From Alistipes sp. (lineage in GTDB: Bacteria; Bacteroidota; Bacteroidia; Bacteroidales; Rikenellaceae), in the NCBI GenBank assembly GCA_017629035.1, contig JAGBXX010000010.1:1-64000 (forward strand): a stretch of DNA of 64,000 nt, given 5' to 3'. Below, one piece after another: positions 8,306 to 18,408 of the stretch. The notes beneath the pieces were generated by a model, which was not told the origin of the DNA, searched no databases, and was given only the letters and a program-made list of their open reading frames with translations. The translations under genes and the position numbers were made by a program. Each line of letters begins with the position of its first letter. The first letter of the stretch is position 1.

Positions 8306-9769
8306 ATGCAGAAGATAAAGGATATTTTTGCTGCTGTGGGTCGTCTTTTGTGCAGCCCATGGCTCAGTGCTATTGCTGTGGCCTTGGCCGCTACGCTCTT
8401 TGCCGTGTGGTATGGTGCGGCGTGGACCCTTGTTGTCACACTACCTCTGATCTACGACTACTACATCGGCCATAATATTGCCAAGCTTCACCACCGCCTC
8501 ATGGAGCGATTCAAGTGGTGGAGGGTTGTCTATGCCGTGTGGTGTGCTTTGGTCTTTGCCCTTGTTGTGGGCACTATCGTGCACATGTTGGTATTTAGTT
8601 GGAATGGTATCTTCCTACTCACCATAGCTGCCGTGTTTGCCTATGCCTTGTGGGAGGAGCTCAAGACTCAGAGCTCGGTGTATAAGTGGATATATGGCTG
8701 GGTTAATGCCATACTCTTTGCCACTGTTGCTGCTACGCTCATTCAGCTCTACTGGTTTCAGCTCTTTGTCATCCCTACGGGCTCTATGGAGTCTACACTC
8801 ATGGCGGGCGACTATATCGTAGTTAGCAAAACGGCCTATGGCCCACGTGTGCCTCTTACGCCGCTCTCATTCCCATTTGTTCACAATACCATGCCTCGCA
8901 ACGATGCTAAGTCGTCGTTCACTACATCATGGCAGCGTGACTACCGCCGTCTTAGAGGCTCTAAGAGTATCGAGCGTGGCGATGTTGTTGTATTTAATTT
9001 CCCTGAGGGCGATACTGTCGTTATGGAGCGTCCTGCAGAGAGCTACTATCAGATGTTGCTCAGCTCGGAGTTTGGTGCTACGGAGGCCGAGCGCAGAGCC
9101 AATATCCTCGGTAACTACACTATCGCTGTGCGTCCGCTGGATAAGAAGGAGAACTATATCAAGCGCTGTGTAGGTATGCCTGGCGATACTCTGCGTATTG
9201 TCGATGGCGTGGTGTTCCATGGCGATGAGCCTGAGAGCACTATCCCCGAGAAGCAGTACTACTACGACATCTATAACTGCAAGACAGCACGTCTTCAGAC
9301 CAATGTCCTACTTCGTGACTCGGAGCTCGATAGATATTCGGATACTACACGCTTCAAGCTTCGCAAGTCGCAGGGATTTGCTGGCGAGCGACTCATCCCT
9401 CACCATGTATCTACTGGCTGGAGCCTCGATAACTTCGGCCCGCTGTGGATACCCAAGCGTGGCGAGAGCATAGAGCTCAACGACTATAACGTAGCCCTCT
9501 ATGGTCGTGCTATCTCTGTTTATGAGGGTCATAGCCTTGAGCGCCGTGGCGAGGAGTATCTTCTTGATGGCGTTGTGGCTACAGAGTACACCTTCGAGCA
9601 GGACTACTACTTTATGATGGGCGATAACCGCCATGGCTCGCTCGACTCACGCTTCTGGGGCTTTGTTCCCGAGAATCATGTTGTGGGCAAGGCGTGGTCT
9701 GTATGGTTCTCTGTTGATCCATACCAGGGCGGTATCCGCTGGGAGCGAATGTTCAAATCAATCGAGTAA
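8306..9769 (+). CDS. lepB: Signal peptidase I
   Basis: 487 residues, the long Bacteroidota form. Several hydrophobic N-terminal segments (about 13-50, 74-112, 130-155) precede the catalytic box IPTGSMESTLMAGD with Ser160. The general-base lysine K286 is in NYIKRCVGMPGD. The closing box MMGDNRHGSLDSRFWG is intact. A ~120-residue insert separates the Ser and Lys boxes. It cleaves signal peptides at the outer face of the inner membrane. The next gene begins 5 bp after its stop. Confidence 0.95.
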   Translation: MQKIKDIFAAVGRLLCSPWLSAIAVALAATLFAVWYGAAWTLVVTLPLIYDYYIGHNIAKLHHRLMERFKWWRVVYAVWCALVFALVVGTIVHMLVFSWNGIFLLTIAAVFAYALWEELKTQSSVYKWIYGWVNAILFATVAATLIQLYWFQLFVIPTGSMESTLMAGDYIVVSKTAYGPRVPLTPLSFPFVHNTMPRNDAKSSFTTSWQRDYRRLRGSKSIERGDVVVFNFPEGDTVVMERPAESYYQMLLSSEFGATEAERRANILGNYTIAVRPLDKKENYIKRCVGMPGDTLRIVDGVVFHGDEPESTIPEKQYYYDIYNCKTARLQTNVLLRDSELDRYSDTTRFKLRKSQGFAGERLIPHHVSTGWSLDNFGPLWIPKRGESIELNDYNVALYGRAISVYEGHSLERRGEEYLLDGVVATEYTFEQDYYFMMGDNRHGSLDSRFWGFVPENHVVGKAWSVWFSVDPYQGGIRWERMFKSIE

Positions 9770-9774
9770 ACACT

Positions 9775-10380
9775 GTGGCTGCCGACTGCTATAAGACTAT
9801 TGCCCGCCCTGCCGAGACTACCTATCGCCAGCTCAGCAGCAAGTTCCTTACCTATGCCTATCCCGTTGAGACGGAGGCAGAGATCAAGGAGCATCTCGAT
9901 GCGCTGCGCAAACGTTGGTACGACGCTACGCATCACTGCTATGCTTGGCGTCTGGGCCCTCATGGCGAGCAGTTTCGTGCAAACGACGATGGCGAGCCCT
10001 CGTCGACAGCTGGCAAGCCTATCCTCGGACAGCTACTCTCGCAGGAGATTACCAACTGCCTTGTTGTGGTTGTTCGCTACTTTGGTGGCACAAAGCTCGG
10101 TGTCCCCGGCCTCATTGCAGCATATAAGGAGTCTACGGCTCAGGTTCTTGCCGAGTGCGAGATTGTGGAGCGCACGGTCGATGTAGTGTTGCGTGTAGAG
10201 TTCTCGTATATTGCCATGAACGACGTGATGCGCATCGTAAAGGATATGCAGCCTCGTATTGTCGAGCAGGTGTTCGACAACCTCTGCACCATGACACTCT
10301 CAATCCGTGAGTCGGAGTCCGAGCAGCTTCTTGGCCGCCTGGAGAAGGTTGAGGGTGCTACCGTCGAGCAGATAAACTAA
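9775..10380 (+). CDS. yigZ: YigZ/IMPACT family protein
   Basis: 201 residues from a GTG start 5 bp after lepB. Features of the UPF0029/IMPACT fold are clear: [10 protein letters not shown], the HHCYAWRLG segment, [14 protein letters not shown], the [11 protein letters not shown] motif, and the C-terminal DUF1949-like half. Biochemical role in bacteria is unsettled; the eukaryotic relative regulates GCN2. The start could be later, but the encoded N-terminus is family-like. uvrA begins 16 bp downstream. Confidence 0.93.
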   Translation: MAADCYKTIARPAETTYRQLSSKFLTYAYPVETEAEIKEHLDALRKRWYDATHHCYAWRLGPHGEQFRANDDGEPSSTAGKPILGQLLSQEITNCLVVVVRYFGGTKLGVPGLIAAYKESTAQVLAECEIVERTVDVVLRVEFSYIAMNDVMRIVKDMQPRIVEQVFDNLCTMTLSIRESESEQLLGRLEKVEGATVEQIN

Positions 10381-10396
10381 ACCTCGAAGCCAAGCT

Positions 10397-13177
10397 ATGG
10401 AGCATAAGATTACGATAAAGGGCGCAAGGGTGCATAACCTTAAAAATGTCGATGTCGAGATCCCGCATAACAAGCTCGTCGTTGTCACAGGCTTGTCTGG
10501 CTCGGGTAAGTCTACGTTGGCGTTCGACACTATCTTTGCCGAGGGTCAGCGCCGTTATGTTGAGAGCCTCTCGTCCTATGCCCGCCAGTTTTTGGGTCGT
10601 GTTGATAAGCCCGATGTGGATCTTATCGAGGGCATTGCCCCCGCTATTGCTATCGAGCAGAAGGTCATCTCGCGCAATCCCCGCTCTACGGTTGGTACTA
10701 CCACCGAGATTTATGACTATTTGAAGTTGCTCTTTGCCCGTATTGGCCGCACCTTTTCGCCACATTCGGGCCAGGAGATTCGCTGCTACGAGGTTGACGA
10801 TGTTGTCGACCATATACTATCTATGCCCGAGGGTGAGCGTGTTGTTGTTGCTGCGCCGCTCCTGCTCAAACAGTCTGAGGGCATCGTTGAGCGAATGCTC
10901 ACACTCCTCGAGGATGGTGTCAACAGAGTGATCTTCCGTGGCGAAACGATGCTCGTTGACCAGTTCATGCCGCAGATCGACGAGAGTGTCACCACGGCCG
11001 ATGTCATGGTCGTTGTCGATCGTCTTAAGGTGAGTTTCGAGAGTGACACCGTGTCACGTATCAACGACTCTGTGGCACGTGCCATGGGCTATGGCTCAGG
11101 CATGATGTATCTGGTGACAGATAGGGTTGAGAGCTTCTCTACCCACTTCGACGAGGAGGGCATGACCTTCGAGCGACCTACCGAGCACCTCTTCTCGTTT
11201 AACAATCCTATTGGCGCCTGTCCTACGTGCGAGGGTTATGGCAAGGTTATGGGTATTGACGAAAATCTCGTCATCCCCGACAAGTCTAAGAGCGTCTATG
11301 AAGGTGCTGTTGCCTGCTGGAATGGTGCCTCTATGAGCCGCTGGAAGAATGACCTTGTGCTCAACTCCACCAAGTGTGGCTTCCCAATACATACACCATA
11401 CCACGCACTCAGCGACTCTGACAGAGAGCTCTTGTGGCGTGGTTGCGACTCGTTCTATGGTATTAACGACTTCTTCGACTATGTCGATACTCAGCGCCAC
11501 AAGGTGCAGTATCGAGCGCTGAAGTCACGATATATGGGCAAGACTCTATGTCCCGATTGTCAGGGCACACGCCTTCGTCCCGAGGCACTCTATGTGCGTG
11601 TTGGTGGACGTAATATCGCAGAGCTTGTGCGTATGACTATCTCGGAGCTTGTCACCTTCTTTAATGATCTCGAACTCGACGAGCACGATGCAGCTACTGC
11701 TGAGCGTATCTTGGCCGAGATTCGCAGCCGTCTTGGCTACCTTATGGAGGTGGGCTTGCACTACCTCACGCTCGACCGACTCTCGGCAACGCTGTCGGGT
11801 GGCGAGTCGCAGCGCATCAACCTCTCTACGTCGCTTGGTAGCAACCTCGTAGGCTCGATGTATATCCTCGATGAGCCAAGCATTGGTCTTCATCCACGTG
11901 ACACTCACCGCCTTATCGGCGTACTCAAGCAGTTGCGTGATCTCGATAATACGGTCATTGTCGTGGAGCACGAGGAGGAGGTCATGCGCTCCTCGGACTG
12001 GATTGTCGACATGGGTCCTGAGGCTGGTGTCTGTGGTGGCGAGGTGGTATATAATGGCCCTTCGGAGGGTATTAGTGGTGCCTCTACGCTCACTGCCGAC
12101 TATCTCAGTGGCCGACGCCAGATTGCTATTCCTGAGCGCCGCCGTGCCGCTGCAGGTGTGGTGCGTCTGCGTGGTGTACGACACAACAACCTTAAAAACA
12201 TAGATGTAGAAATTCCTCTGGGCGTGCTTACCTGCATCACGGGTGTCTCGGGCTCGGGTAAGTCGTCGCTTGCCGATGATGTGCTCTACCCAGCACTTAA
12301 GCGCAAGCTCTCGGAGACTACGCTCCTGCCTGGTGACCACGATGGCCTCGATGTCGATGTGCGACAGTTGCAGGGTGTCGAGATGGTGTCGCAGTCGCCT
12401 ATTGGCAAGTCTACACGTTCAAATCCTGTTACATATATCAAAGCCTACGACGAGATTCGTCGTCTGTTTGCCGAGCAGCCCTATGCCAAGCATACGGCTA
12501 TCCCTGCTACAGCCTTTTCGTTCAATATGCCTGGTGGCCGTTGCGAGGAGTGCGAGGGTGAGGGTGTTATCAAGGTGAGCATGCAGTTTATGGCCGACGT
12601 GGAGCTCACGTGCGAGGCGTGTGGAGGTATGCGCTTCAAGCAGGAGATCCTCGAGGTTAAGTATCGTGGCAAGTCTATCTACGACGTGCTGGAGATGTCG
12701 GTCGACGAGGCTCTGGAGTTCTTCGATGAGGATAAGAGCTGCTCGATATGCAAGCGCATTGTTGAGCGCATACGTCCTCTGCAGCGTGTCGGCCTGGGTT
12801 ATGTCAAGCTCGGCCAATCAAGCTCGACACTCTCGGGAGGTGAGTCACAGCGTGTGAAGCTCGCCTCGTTCCTCACGAAGGAGAGGTCGCAGGAGCGTGT
12901 GATGTTCATCTTCGACGAGCCTACTACGGGTCTACATTTCCATGATATTGGTCGTCTGTTGTCGGCCTTCGATGCACTCATCGAGCGAGGACATAGTGTC
13001 GTTGTTGTGGAGCACAACATGGAGGTTATCAAGTGTGCCGACTGGGTCATCGACCTCGGACCTGAGGCGGGATCGGATGGCGGCCGAGTAGTTGTTGCTG
13101 GCACTCCCGAGCAGGTTGAGAGGTGCAAGGAGAGCCACACAGGAGAGTTTTTACGAAGACACAATGAGAGAGTTTGA
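10397..13177 (+). CDS. uvrA: UvrABC excinuclease subunit A
   Basis: 926 residues. First Walker [13 protein letters not shown] (~33-44), zinc-binding CPTCEGYGK and CPDCQGTRL, signature [11 protein letters not shown], second Walker [22 protein letters not shown] with CEACGG, and signature [11 protein letters not shown] are all present. The early cysteine pair seen in many UvrA proteins is replaced by SPHSGQE, a variant I associate with Bacteroidota UvrA. It recognises bulky DNA lesions with UvrB. The end overlaps the next gene by 14 bp, so the M16 protease is probably translationally coupled. Confidence 0.97.
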   Translation: MEHKITIKGARVHNLKNVDVEIPHNKLVVVTGLSGSGKSTLAFDTIFAEGQRRYVESLSSYARQFLGRVDKPDVDLIEGIAPAIAIEQKVISRNPRSTVGTTTEIYDYLKLLFARIGRTFSPHSGQEIRCYEVDDVVDHILSMPEGERVVVAAPLLLKQSEGIVERMLTLLEDGVNRVIFRGETMLVDQFMPQIDESVTTADVMVVVDRLKVSFESDTVSRINDSVARAMGYGSGMMYLVTDRVESFSTHFDEEGMTFERPTEHLFSFNNPIGACPTCEGYGKVMGIDENLVIPDKSKSVYEGAVACWNGASMSRWKNDLVLNSTKCGFPIHTPYHALSDSDRELLWRGCDSFYGINDFFDYVDTQRHKVQYRALKSRYMGKTLCPDCQGTRLRPEALYVRVGGRNIAELVRMTISELVTFFNDLELDEHDAATAERILAEIRSRLGYLMEVGLHYLTLDRLSATLSGGESQRINLSTSLGSNLVGSMYILDEPSIGLHPRDTHRLIGVLKQLRDLDNTVIVVEHEEEVMRSSDWIVDMGPEAGVCGGEVVYNGPSEGISGASTLTADYLSGRRQIAIPERRRAAAGVVRLRGVRHNNLKNIDVEIPLGVLTCITGVSGSGKSSLADDVLYPALKRKLSETTLLPGDHDGLDVDVRQLQGVEMVSQSPIGKSTRSNPVTYIKAYDEIRRLFAEQPYAKHTAIPATAFSFNMPGGRCEECEGEGVIKVSMQFMADVELTCEACGGMRFKQEILEVKYRGKSIYDVLEMSVDEALEFFDEDKSCSICKRIVERIRPLQRVGLGYVKLGQSSSTLSGGESQRVKLASFLTKERSQERVMFIFDEPTTGLHFHDIGRLLSAFDALIERGHSVVVVEHNMEVIKCADWVIDLGPEAGSDGGRVVVAGTPEQVERCKESHTGEFLRRHNERV

Positions 13178-14381
13178 AACATATATACTGCCTAATGGCA
13201 TTCGTGGCATACACCGTCAGGTGCGTAGTGGCGTGACCCACTGCGCCCTTGTTGTTAATTCGGGTAGCCGCGATGAGCTACCTACGGAGCATGGCATTGC
13301 CCATCTCACGGAGCATGCACTCTTTAAGGGTACTGAGCGTCGCAAGGCCTATCAGGTGAACTGCCGATTGGAGAACCTCGGTGGCGAGCTCAATGCCTAC
13401 ACTACTAAGGAGGATACTACACTCCATGCCACAGTTTTGCGCCACGATTTCTCACGTGCCGTGGAGCTTATTGGCGATGTGATATTCCGCTCCACGTTCC
13501 CCGAGCGTGAGCTGCGCAAGGAGCGTGAGGTTATTGCCGACGAGATTAACTCATACAAGGATTCCCCCTCAGAGCGTATATACGACGACTTCGAGGATAT
13601 GATATTTCGTGGCTCGGAGCTCGGACACAACATCCTCGGCTCGAAGGCCACTATTGCACGACTATCTACGCCCGAGATTCGCAGCTTTGTGGGCCGCACC
13701 TATACCACCGACCAGATGGTTTTCTCCTCTATTGGTAACTTCTCGGTAAATACCGCACGAAGCGTTGCCGAGCGCTATCTCGGCTGTTTCGAGCCCTCGG
13801 TGCGTGGCTATCAGCGTGTAGTACCCACGGCATACGAGCCATTTGTCGTGTCCCAGCAGCGCCACACACACCAGTCGCACGGTATTGTCGGCACACGTGG
13901 CTATGGCATTGCCGATGAGCGTCGTCTGCCCCTTGCTCTGCTATGTAATATCCTTGGTGGTCCCTTTGCCAACTCGTTGCTAAACATCGAGTTGCGTGAG
14001 CATCACGGCCTCTCGTATAATGTCGAGGCGTCGTATACACCATATTCCGACAGTGGCATTGTGGCAATCTACTTCTCTTCGGATCACTGCCACTCTGAAC
14101 AGTGTATCGAGCTTATCCAGGCGCAGATTGATAAGTTGCGCTCTGAGCCTATCACTCCCCGCCGCCTGGCCGTGGCTAAGCGTCAGTTTATTGCCCAGAT
14201 GGCGATATCTATGGAGGCCAACGAGGGATATATGCTCGGCGCAGGTAAGAGTTACTTACTATACAAGGATATAGATACTCTTGAGGAGGCGTATAAGAAG
14301 GTTATGGCTATCAGCTCGAAGCAGATACTCGCCGTAGCAAACGACACACTCTCGAACCTATCACAACTCATATATAAATAG
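13164..14381 (+). CDS. M16 family zinc metallopeptidase (processing-peptidase type)
   Basis: 405 residues from ATG 13164, inside the end of uvrA. The inverted zinc motif H47-L-T-E50-H51 and the later EREVIADEI helix mark the active N-terminal M16 domain. The C-terminal half has the usual inactive-domain features (HHGLSYNVEASYTPYSDSG). It resembles the PqqL/YmxG-type single-chain proteases of Bacteroidota. The start at 13092 inside uvrA gives a non-family leader and is rejected. The O-methyltransferase gene starts 1 bp after the stop. Confidence 0.93.
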   Translation: MREFETYILPNGIRGIHRQVRSGVTHCALVVNSGSRDELPTEHGIAHLTEHALFKGTERRKAYQVNCRLENLGGELNAYTTKEDTTLHATVLRHDFSRAVELIGDVIFRSTFPERELRKEREVIADEINSYKDSPSERIYDDFEDMIFRGSELGHNILGSKATIARLSTPEIRSFVGRTYTTDQMVFSSIGNFSVNTARSVAERYLGCFEPSVRGYQRVVPTAYEPFVVSQQRHTHQSHGIVGTRGYGIADERRLPLALLCNILGGPFANSLLNIELREHHGLSYNVEASYTPYSDSGIVAIYFSSDHCHSEQCIELIQAQIDKLRSEPITPRRLAVAKRQFIAQMAISMEANEGYMLGAGKSYLLYKDIDTLEEAYKKVMAISSKQILAVANDTLSNLSQLIYK

Positions 14382-14382
14382 T

Positions 14383-15018
14383 ATGGAGAATTTGGACCAC
14401 TATATTTTAGCCAATACAAAGCCCGAGGAGGAGCTTATGCGCCGCTTGGAGCGTGAGACATATCTTCGTGTTATCAACCCACGCATGATCTCGGGACATC
14501 TGCAAGGCAAGCTCCTCGAGATGCTTGTGCGCATGATGCGCCCACAGCGAGTCCTCGAGATTGGTACGTTCACGGGCTACTCGGCACTGAGCATTGCTCG
14601 TGGCCTGGAGAATGGTGCTCTGCTCGATACTATCGAGGTTGACGATGAGCTCGAAGATATCGCAGCAAAGTATTTCGAGGCCTCGGAGTATGGTCACCGC
14701 ATACGTCAGCACGTAGGCTCTGCACTCGATGTAGTGCCTCAGCTTGGCGAGGTCTACGACATGGTCTTTATCGATGGCGACAAGCGTGAGTACCCAGCGT
14801 ACTACAATATGCTCATGGATGGTGGCTATGTGCGCAGTGGTTCGGTGCTTCTGGCCGATAATATCTTGTGGTATGGCAAGGTTGCCGAGCCTATAGCCCA
14901 TAACGATAAGCATACCGAGGCCATTGTCGAGTTTAATCGCATGGTCTGTGCCGACCAACGTGTCGACAATGTCATCGTCCCCATCCGCGACGGCATAAAC
15001 CTTATTTGGGTGAAGTAA
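14383..15018 (+). CDS. Class I SAM-dependent O-methyltransferase
   Basis: 211 residues of the caffeoyl-CoA/catechol O-methyltransferase family (TrmR/YrrM-like). SAM motif VLEIGTFTGYSA, the acidic TIEVDDE strand end, VFIDGDKREYPAYY with the metal-binding Asp, and LLADNILWYGKV are present. It may act on tRNA, as Bacillus TrmR does, or on a small catechol; the substrate cannot be told. Tight linkage to the M16 gene suggests one transcript. Confidence 0.92.
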   Translation: MENLDHYILANTKPEEELMRRLERETYLRVINPRMISGHLQGKLLEMLVRMMRPQRVLEIGTFTGYSALSIARGLENGALLDTIEVDDELEDIAAKYFEASEYGHRIRQHVGSALDVVPQLGEVYDMVFIDGDKREYPAYYNMLMDGGYVRSGSVLLADNILWYGKVAEPIAHNDKHTEAIVEFNRMVCADQRVDNVIVPIRDGINLIWVK

Positions 15019-15054
15019 CAAGCTCTCTACTACAACTATTAAATATCCTGAAAT

Positions 15055-16344
15055 ATGATTAAACTTAAATTGGTAGCTAACAACGTTGTGCTGCTACTCT
15101 CTATGCTCTTGATTTGTTGCGCTGAGGCTAATCGTGGAGAGTTGTTGGAGACTATTACAGGTGACTTTAATGGTGATGGTGTTGAGGAGCAGGCCGAACT
15201 ATATTATATCTTTACTGGCGAGGGAGGTGTCGACGATGATCCTGTGTATGTCGGTTGTGATGACAATTACGACATCTATTTTTCGGATAACTCTATTGCG
15301 CCACTCTCGAGAGATATTATCCAGTGGGCAGCAAGCAATTTAACCAACGAGGGCGATCTTAATGGCGATGGTACAGATGAACTTGGAGTGTGGATCAGAG
15401 GAGGCTACACTGCATGTGGTACCTATGTAGTCTTCACGTATAAAGACTCCAAGTGGTCCGATTTGATACATATTAGCCATAATCCAAATTGGAATGACTG
15501 TGATTATCAAGATCTTGTGAGCGTAAATGCTCAGGATCCTACTCAGCTTATTGTCAAGGATGTTTGCCCTGATGGCAAGGTTAAAGAGCGTCTTGTAGAT
15601 CTCACTACCAAAGATGGTGTTAATTTTAAATATACCGACTTTGTCCTTATAGATTTACGTGACGGCTATGTTGATCAGGAGAATAATGTCTTTATCGAAG
15701 GTTGGATTAAGCCTGCTGAGGGCTTCGAAGGTTGGTATGATGTGCAGTTGCAGCTGTCGCAGAGTGGTTGTAAGCTGCTTAAGCCTGCCAGCGGACGAAT
15801 CTCTCAATATGAAGTAGATAAGTATAAAGGTAAAAGTTTGGAGTCATCGTGCGATTATGATGAGATGTTCGTCACGGCTCCCGACGATCTCTTCTTCTTT
15901 GCCGACCTGGACTTTGATGGTGTGAATGAGTTTATTACCTCTATTACACCCTTTGCTGGTTCGCAGCGTGACTGCTCGGCGTATACTGCTATCTATCGCC
16001 GTGCGAATGGTGAGTATCAGAATGTTACTCGTCAGTTTGTCGACAAGTGCGAAGTCTTTGGTATGATTGACCCTTTGGGTTGGAGTATCGATTATACGAC
16101 CAAGGAGATATATCACTATAATATTGCGGGTGTATATCAAAATGTCACAGTCTACAAATTTGTAGATGGTGAGTATATATTTGATCGCACCGTAACATTT
16201 GATTATGAGGACGGTTCAGATATTAGAGGTGTTATCAAGGTTTTAGATAGTAACGAAAATATTATTACTAGCCTTGATGTCACTAAGTATGACTGCGAGA
16301 AAAATTGGTGGGACTATGTGCGCTATCTCCACCTTAAGCGTTGA
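15055..16344 (+). CDS. Secreted protein with Asp-rich DxNxDGxxE motifs
   Basis: 429 residues. Hydrophobic signal region 1-22 ends in ICCAE; lipidation at one of the cysteines is possible but the lipobox is poor. Three calcium-site-like motifs are seen: DFNGDGVEE (37-45), DLNGDGTDEL (~101-110) and DLDFDGVNEF (~283). They resemble those of FG-GAP/VCBS propeller proteins. Aromatic, AT-rich composition differs from the housekeeping genes before it. No terminator separates it from the methyltransferase. Function not recognised. Confidence 0.75.
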   Translation: MIKLKLVANNVVLLLSMLLICCAEANRGELLETITGDFNGDGVEEQAELYYIFTGEGGVDDDPVYVGCDDNYDIYFSDNSIAPLSRDIIQWAASNLTNEGDLNGDGTDELGVWIRGGYTACGTYVVFTYKDSKWSDLIHISHNPNWNDCDYQDLVSVNAQDPTQLIVKDVCPDGKVKERLVDLTTKDGVNFKYTDFVLIDLRDGYVDQENNVFIEGWIKPAEGFEGWYDVQLQLSQSGCKLLKPASGRISQYEVDKYKGKSLESSCDYDEMFVTAPDDLFFFADLDFDGVNEFITSITPFAGSQRDCSAYTAIYRRANGEYQNVTRQFVDKCEVFGMIDPLGWSIDYTTKEIYHYNIAGVYQNVTVYKFVDGEYIFDRTVTFDYEDGSDIRGVIKVLDSNENIITSLDVTKYDCEKNWWDYVRYLHLKR

Positions 16345-16371
16345 TAGCTCACTCAGATAAATAGAGATAAA

Positions 16372-16450
16372 TTAGCCCTTCAAAATGTTGGCTAACCTCC
16401 TCTTGAGAATCTCATCTACCTCATCCATGAGGGCATAAATCTTATTTGCA
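16372..16450 (-). pseudogene. Possible C-terminal gene remnant
   Basis: On the minus strand a short open stretch ending at the TAA at 16374-16372 reads like a helical protein tail (MDEVDEILKRRLANILKG). It has no start of its own before the ygbA terminator hairpin. It may be a leftover of a deleted gene or chance. Confidence 0.2.
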
Positions 16451-16462
16451 TAGAGTAAAAAA

Positions 16463-16485
16463 AAGCACATCACAACGATGTGCTT
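16463..16485 (-). terminator. Terminator of the ZIP/ygbA-like operon
   Basis: AAGCACATC and GATGTGCTT pair over a 5-nt loop. On the minus strand the stem is followed by eight to nine U residues, a textbook intrinsic terminator 3 bp past the ygbA-like stop. Confidence 0.8.
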
Positions 16486-16487
16486 CT

Positions 16488-16781
16488 TTATTTGTTTAGT
16501 ATGTGCTTAATGGCTGCTATCGGGTCGTAGATGATCATTCGGGGGCCGGCCCAGCGCATGACATCACGTATCTTGGCTCGCATATCGGGCCGATAGCAGT
16601 GTATGGGGCACTTTTTGCATGCCGGCTTCTGCTCGCCAAATTTGCAGCGACTGAGGCGTTGCTGGGCGTAGCTGACAAGCTCCAACTCCTCGGTTGAGGG
16701 CTCCAACAAGCCCAACTTGTGGCGATAGTAGAGCCTTATCATCTTGCCTACTACGGCCTTCTCGTTCTCTATGCGTGTCAT
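16488..16781 (-). CDS. ygbA: YgbA-like nitrosative-stress family protein
   Basis: 97 residues matching the small YgbA_NO family. The Cys-rich core CKKCPIHCYRPDMR is followed by VMRWAGPRM and a C-terminal PIAAIKHIL helix, all characteristic. E. coli YgbA is induced by NO and helps growth recovery after nitrosative stress. Cysteines near 47, 55, 58 and 62 suggest metal or cluster binding. The ATG overlaps the stop of the ZIP gene by one base, so the two are coupled. Confidence 0.88.
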   Translation of the reverse strand: MTRIENEKAVVGKMIRLYYRHKLGLLEPSTEELELVSYAQQRLSRCKFGEQKPACKKCPIHCYRPDMRAKIRDVMRWAGPRMIIYDPIAAIKHILNK

Positions 16782-17560
16782 TAGCCCAGTGCTACATCGA
16801 GTATCATCATCACCACAAAACCTATGGCAAAGGCTATGGTGCCTGTGTCGGAATGTTGTCCCTGCTGTGTCTCGGGGATCAGCTCCTCGACAACGACATA
16901 GAGCATGGCTCCTGCCGAGAATGTGAGCAGATAGGGTAGTGCAGGCGACATATACTCATAGAGCACGATCATGAGCAGTGCCGATAGTGGCTCTACGATT
17001 CCCGATAGTGCTCCCATGAACCACGACTTACGGCGTGACATGCCCTCGCCACGTAGTGGCAGCGAGATAATAGCACCCTCGGGGATATTCTGAATAGCCA
17101 TACCTATGCATAGAGCCAGTGCCGAGGCCATTGTTACCTCGCTATCTCCAGCCATAGCACCCGCCACCACAGCACCCACGGCCATACCCTCGGGGATGTT
17201 GTGCAACGTCACCGCAAGCATAAGCATCTGCCTGCGACCTAAATGTGAACGTGGTCCCTCGGGGGTATTGTTGCCAGTGGGGTGTAGGTGTGGTATGAAG
17301 CTGTCGAGAGCCAATAGAAAGAGCATGCCAAGTATAATACCCACTGCTGCTGGTATCCAGCTTAGGCGACCCATGGGCTCCGAGAGCTCCAGTGAGGGTA
17401 TTATGAGTGACCATACCGAGGCGGCAACCATCACGCCTGCGGCAAAGCCAAGTAGGGCTTTATTGAGTTTTGAGGCTATGCTCTCGCGTGTAAACATCAC
17501 GGTTGATGCGCCTAAAACTGTGCCCAGAAATGGTATGAGTACTATGGCAAGGCTATCCAT
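16781..17560 (-). CDS. zupT: ZIP family divalent metal transporter
   Basis: 259 residues, inner membrane, about eight helices. The conserved metal-site helices read TLHNIPEGMAVG and IQNIPEGAIISLPL, with His/Asn/Pro/Glu intact. A His-containing loop PHLHPTG lies before them. It imports Zn2+ and possibly Fe2+ or Mn2+. ATG 17560 begins directly at the first helix; an upstream ATG (17596) adds 12 charged residues and is less likely. It sits between rubrerythrin and ygbA-like genes on the same strand, a metal/oxidative stress neighbourhood. Confidence 0.93.
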   Translation of the reverse strand: MDSLAIVLIPFLGTVLGASTVMFTRESIASKLNKALLGFAAGVMVAASVWSLIIPSLELSEPMGRLSWIPAAVGIILGMLFLLALDSFIPHLHPTGNNTPEGPRSHLGRRQMLMLAVTLHNIPEGMAVGAVVAGAMAGDSEVTMASALALCIGMAIQNIPEGAIISLPLRGEGMSRRKSWFMGALSGIVEPLSALLMIVLYEYMSPALPYLLTFSAGAMLYVVVEELIPETQQGQHSDTGTIAFAIGFVVMMILDVALG

Positions 17561-17635
17561 TGGTTCTCGGAGCTTGATAGTAGGGGCTCCTTGCAATAAT
17601 CGTGCTCAGAGCCCCAATTATCCGTGGCGTGACTA

Positions 17636-18172
17636 TTAATAGTTCTCAGCCTTGATCTGGAAGTATGCCTTAGGGTGTACGCACACTGGACATACCTCAG
17701 GAGCCTGCTTGCCTACGTGGATGTGGCCGCAGTTAGAGCACTGCCAGATCATATCGCCATCGCGAGAGAATACCAAGCCGCCCTCTACGTTAGCCAAGAG
17801 CTTGCGGTAACGCTCCTCGTGCTCCTTCTCGATCTTACCTACCTCCTCGAAGAGGAATGCGATGTGGTCGAAGCCCTCCTCGCGAGCATCCTTAGCCATC
17901 TGGTCGTACATGTCTGTCCACTCGTAGTTCTCGCCCTCGGCAGCAGACTTAAGGTTCTCGGCAGTTGAGCCAATGCCATTAAGAAGCTTGAACCAGATCT
18001 CTGCGTGCTCCTTCTCGTTAGCAGCTGTCTCCTCGAAGATCTTAGCTATCTGAACGTAGCCATCCTTCTTAGCCTTTGATGCAAAATATGTATACTTGTT
18101 TCGTGCCTGTGACTCACCAGCAAATGCCTCCCACAAGTTCTTCTCAGTCTTAGTTCCTTTCAAATCTTTCAT
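17636..18172 (-). CDS. rbr: Rubrerythrin
   Basis: 178 residues. The ferritin-like four-helix domain carries di-iron ligands Glu20, Glu53-x2-His56, and Glu115-x2-His118. The C-terminal rubredoxin domain has C145-x2-C148 and C161-x2-C164. It reduces hydrogen peroxide in the cytoplasm of anaerobes using rubredoxin/NADH electrons. It has a near-perfect promoter of its own. The gap to zupT is 75 bp, so readthrough is possible. Confidence 0.97.
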   Translation of the reverse strand: MKDLKGTKTEKNLWEAFAGESQARNKYTYFASKAKKDGYVQIAKIFEETAANEKEHAEIWFKLLNGIGSTAENLKSAAEGENYEWTDMYDQMAKDAREEGFDHIAFLFEEVGKIEKEHEERYRKLLANVEGGLVFSRDGDMIWQCSNCGHIHVGKQAPEVCPVCVHPKAYFQIKAENY

Positions 18173-18238
18173 AGTTTTATTGGTTTTTAGGTTTGTAATT
18201 ATTTTCTGTTATTTGTGTTTTATTTCCTTTTCCTGATG

Positions 18239-18268
18239 CAAAGATAATACGAATTTTGTTATCTGCAA
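18239..18268 (-). promoter_or_regulatory. Promoter for rubrerythrin (TTG-N19-TATCTTTG)
   Basis: Minus strand: TTG 18268-18266, 19 bp, TATCTTTG 18246-18239. The leader to the ATG is about 60 nt and A-rich, common for well translated Bacteroidota genes. Confidence 0.75.
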
Positions 18269-18357
18269 TAGTTTTTTGATTGTATTATTTTATGGCGATA
18301 TAGGTTAAACTTATACTACTGCATTAGAACTGCATATACATATATTATAATAGCAAA

Positions 18358-18383
18358 GCCTGCCTAACGGGTGTTAGACAGGC
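18358..18383 (-). terminator. Terminator after the 163-residue membrane protein gene
   Basis: An 11-bp stem (GCCTGTCTAAC / GTTAGGCAGGC on the minus strand) with a 4-nt loop. The same 26-mer, with one base changed, occurs in plus orientation at 54656-54681. Confidence 0.7.
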
Positions 18384-18408
18384 CTTGTATTTATGGTTAA
18401 GCGATAGA

